Shown one piece after another: positions 62,517-64,000 of a DNA stretch of 64,000 nt (position 1 is its first letter; each line of letters opens with the position of its first letter). The notes under the pieces are model-generated. The model made no database searches, was not told the DNA's origin, and saw only the letters and a list, made by a program, of their open reading frames with translations. Position numbers and translations under genes: made by a program. The stretch comes from Psychrobacillus sp. FSL H8-0483 (GTDB lineage: Bacteria; Bacillota; Bacilli; Bacillales_A; Planococcaceae): NCBI RefSeq assembly GCF_038637725.1, contig NZ_CP152052.1, forward strand, positions 1,099,501 through 1,163,500, written 5' to 3'.

Positions 62517-63316
62517 TTTCGTACCCCCATTCCGATAGGGTTTTTCCCGCGTTGGCTTATAAAGTAATAACCCACAACGAGAACAAGTGTCACGATAAAG
62601 ATTATGCCGGATAATGCATTAATCGTTAGAGTGATGCCTGCACGTGCCATCGAGTATATTTCAACAGAAAGTGTGCTAAAACCATTTCCTGTTACAAAAA
62701 AGGTTACAGCAAAATCATCTAAGGAATACGTAAGTGCTAGAAAGAAACCTGCAAAAATTCCCGGTTTGATAAATGGAATAATAACGCGTGTTAATATATC
62801 TCTTTTAGTAGCACCTAAATCAGCGGCCGCGTCTATTAATGAGCTATTCATTTCTTGCAGCTTAGGTAATACCATAAGCACAACGATTGGAATACTAAAA
62901 GCAATATGTGAAATTAAAACGGATGCAAATCCAAGTTTCACTCCAATCATCGTAAATAAGATTAAGAAAGAAGCACCAATTACAACATCAGGACTTACGA
63001 TTAATACATTATTTAACGATAATATGGAATTACGTAGCGATTTGTTACGCATGTAAACGATACCGAGCGAACCAAATACTCCAATTATTGTAGATAGTAG
63101 TGCCGAAAGAAGCGCTACAATCACCGTATTAATAAGAATCATCATAAGTCGTGTATCCGAAAACACAGCAGCGTAATGTTCTAGCGTGAAAGATTCAAAA
63201 TCATTCATGCTGCCGCCACTATTGAAAGAGTAAAAGATTAAGTAAAAGATGGGTGCATACAAAATGACAAAAACAAGGACTAAGTACAGTTTTGCTGTTC
63301 TACTAGTTTTTTCCAT
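62513..63316 (-). CDS. potC: Spermidine/putrescine ABC transporter permease
   Basis: Membrane permease of 267 residues with six segments. The cytoplasmic EAA-type loop is DAAADLGATKRDILTRVIIPFIKPGI, and the family block ALTYSLDDFAVTFFVTGNG follows. It overlaps potB by 14 bases and potD by 4 bases, so the three form a coupled operon. Confidence 0.93.
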   Translation of the reverse strand: MEKTSRTAKLYLVLVFVILYAPIFYLIFYSFNSGGSMNDFESFTLEHYAAVFSDTRLMMILINTVIVALLSALLSTIIGVFGSLGIVYMRNKSLRNSILSLNNVLIVSPDVVIGASFLILFTMIGVKLGFASVLISHIAFSIPIVVLMVLPKLQEMNSSLIDAAADLGATKRDILTRVIIPFIKPGIFAGFFLALTYSLDDFAVTFFVTGNGFSTLSVEIYSMARAGITLTINALSGIIFIVTLVLVVGYYFISQRGKNPIGMGVRK

Positions 63317-64000
63317 TAGAAGTAGCCCCCTTGTCTCTCTGACCAGTAATAATCATTATAATGACCATAAATATAATTAGGAACACGGCAATTGTTGAAC
63401 CCATTCCCCAGTTCTGAGTTACTAGAAATTGTTGCTCAATAGCAGTTCCTAGTGTAATTACTTTGTTCCCCGCAATTAATCGCGTAATCATAAATAGCGA
63501 AAGGGAAGGAATGAATACCGCTTGAATTCCAGCCTTAACCCCATTTACTGTTAAGGGGAAAATAACCTTTGAAAAGGTTGTCCAACTGGAAGCACCTAAA
63601 TCTCTACTCGCATCGATTAACGATGGGTTTAATTTATCAAGAGAGTTAAAGATAGGTAAGATCATAAATGGAATAAAAATATAAACAGATACAAAAATAA
63701 AACTAAAGTCTGTAAATAATATTTGTGTTTCCTTCATACCAAAAACATTTAAAAATGCATTAACCGGTCCGTACAATCCAAAAATTCCAATGAATGCATA
63801 CGTTTTTAAAAGTAAGTTAATCCAAGATGGAATGATGATAAGTAATAACCATAACTGTTTATGTCTTGTTTTTGTCAGTAGATAAGCAGTTGGGTATGCC
63901 ACAAATAATGAAAACAGAGTAATAAGAAATGCATACCAGAAAGAACTAAGAGTTAACTTTAAATAGACAGAAGTAAAGAAGTTTTTATAATTGTCTAATG
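63303..64000 (-). CDS. potB: Spermidine/putrescine ABC transporter permease (5' end outside window)
   Basis: Permease partner of PotC. The frame is open to the right edge and in-frame residues before the GTG at 63902 (LDNYKNFFTSVYLKLTLSS...) match the expected N-terminal region of PotB, so the gene is truncated at the edge and the GTG is not the start. The EAA loop reads DASRDLGASSWTTFSKVIFPLTVNGVKAG. At least 232 residues are present. PotA should lie beyond. Confidence 0.92.
   Translation of the reverse strand, partial: LDNYKNFFTSVYLKLTLSSFWYAFLITLFSLFVAYPTAYLLTKTRHKQLWLLLIIIPSWINLLLKTYAFIGIFGLYGPVNAFLNVFGMKETQILFTDFSFIFVSVYIFIPFMILPIFNSLDKLNPSLIDASRDLGASSWTTFSKVIFPLTVNGVKAGIQAVFIPSLSLFMITRLIAGNKVITLGTAIEQQFLVTQNWGMGSTIAVFLIIFMVIIMIITGQRDKGATSNGKN

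Noticed and set aside
1-64000. tRNA, rRNA, prophage or complete insertion sequence
   Set aside because: No conserved tRNA arms, rRNA blocks, integrase, or transposase gene were recognised anywhere in the window.

Overview
The window reads as chromosome of a low-GC, endospore-forming Gram-positive bacterium of the Bacillales. It carries coat genes (CotO, CotY/CotZ), a spoVA operon, YjcZ and SpoVIF proteins, a Spo0E-type phosphatase, sporulation-type sensor kinases and sigma-G and FadR type sites. Several blocks follow Bacillus subtilis gene order (yjcF-yjcG-yjcH; ykwC-cheV-kre ... fadH-darB-ccpC). Presence of prfC and the many GC-rich hairpin repeats suggest Planococcaceae/Caryophanaceae (for example Psychrobacillus or a relative); the genus is an inference.

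Layout. 1-8.5 kb: pseudouridine synthase (cut by the left edge), MgtE, then a sporulation block (CotO-like, CotY/Z, sigma-G promoter, YhcN-type lipoprotein, spoVAC-AD-AEb, yjcZ, spoVIF) and yjcFGH on the minus strand. 8.6-17.9 kb: PgpA, a thermonuclease-like lipoprotein, an AlkA-type glycosylase, aldehyde dehydrogenase, a PAS kinase, an M42 peptidase and PrfC. 18-19 kb: repeats. 19-32.7 kb: an RND exporter, an SDR enzyme, a manganese riboswitch with TerC, a Trk/Ktr potassium transporter, more repeats, a B12-binding radical SAM enzyme, a second kinase, an autoregulated MarR gene and small genes including a Spo0E phosphatase. 32.7-36.1 kb: a MoxR-DUF58-DUF4129 operon. 36.2-46.8 kb: ykwC, cheV, kre (with no ordinary start codon), a GGDEF-EAL protein, an HTH/membrane pair, fadH, darB, an MFS exporter and ccpC.

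46.9-58.7 kb holds one tightly packed eight-gene operon of about 12 kb: a secreted/membrane beta-rich protein, an ABC ATPase and permease, a membrane coiled-coil protein with a 26-unit Gly-Gln tract, MoxR, DUF58, and two large membrane proteins with von Willebrand A folds. It combines an ABC exporter with a MoxR/vWA chaperone-like module and is the best candidate here for an undescribed system. The right end has an MFS exporter and a polyamine transport operon (potB-potC-potD) running off the right edge.

The gene-free stretches (13.2-13.5, 18.0-18.9, 25.8-26.85, 40.9-41.2, 42.0-42.4, 43.9-44.4, 58.8-59.85 kb) are built from a few dispersed hairpin repeat families. Their stems change by compensating substitutions or have exchanged inner arms while staying paired. 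All claims come from reading the sequence and from family knowledge; no database search was run.
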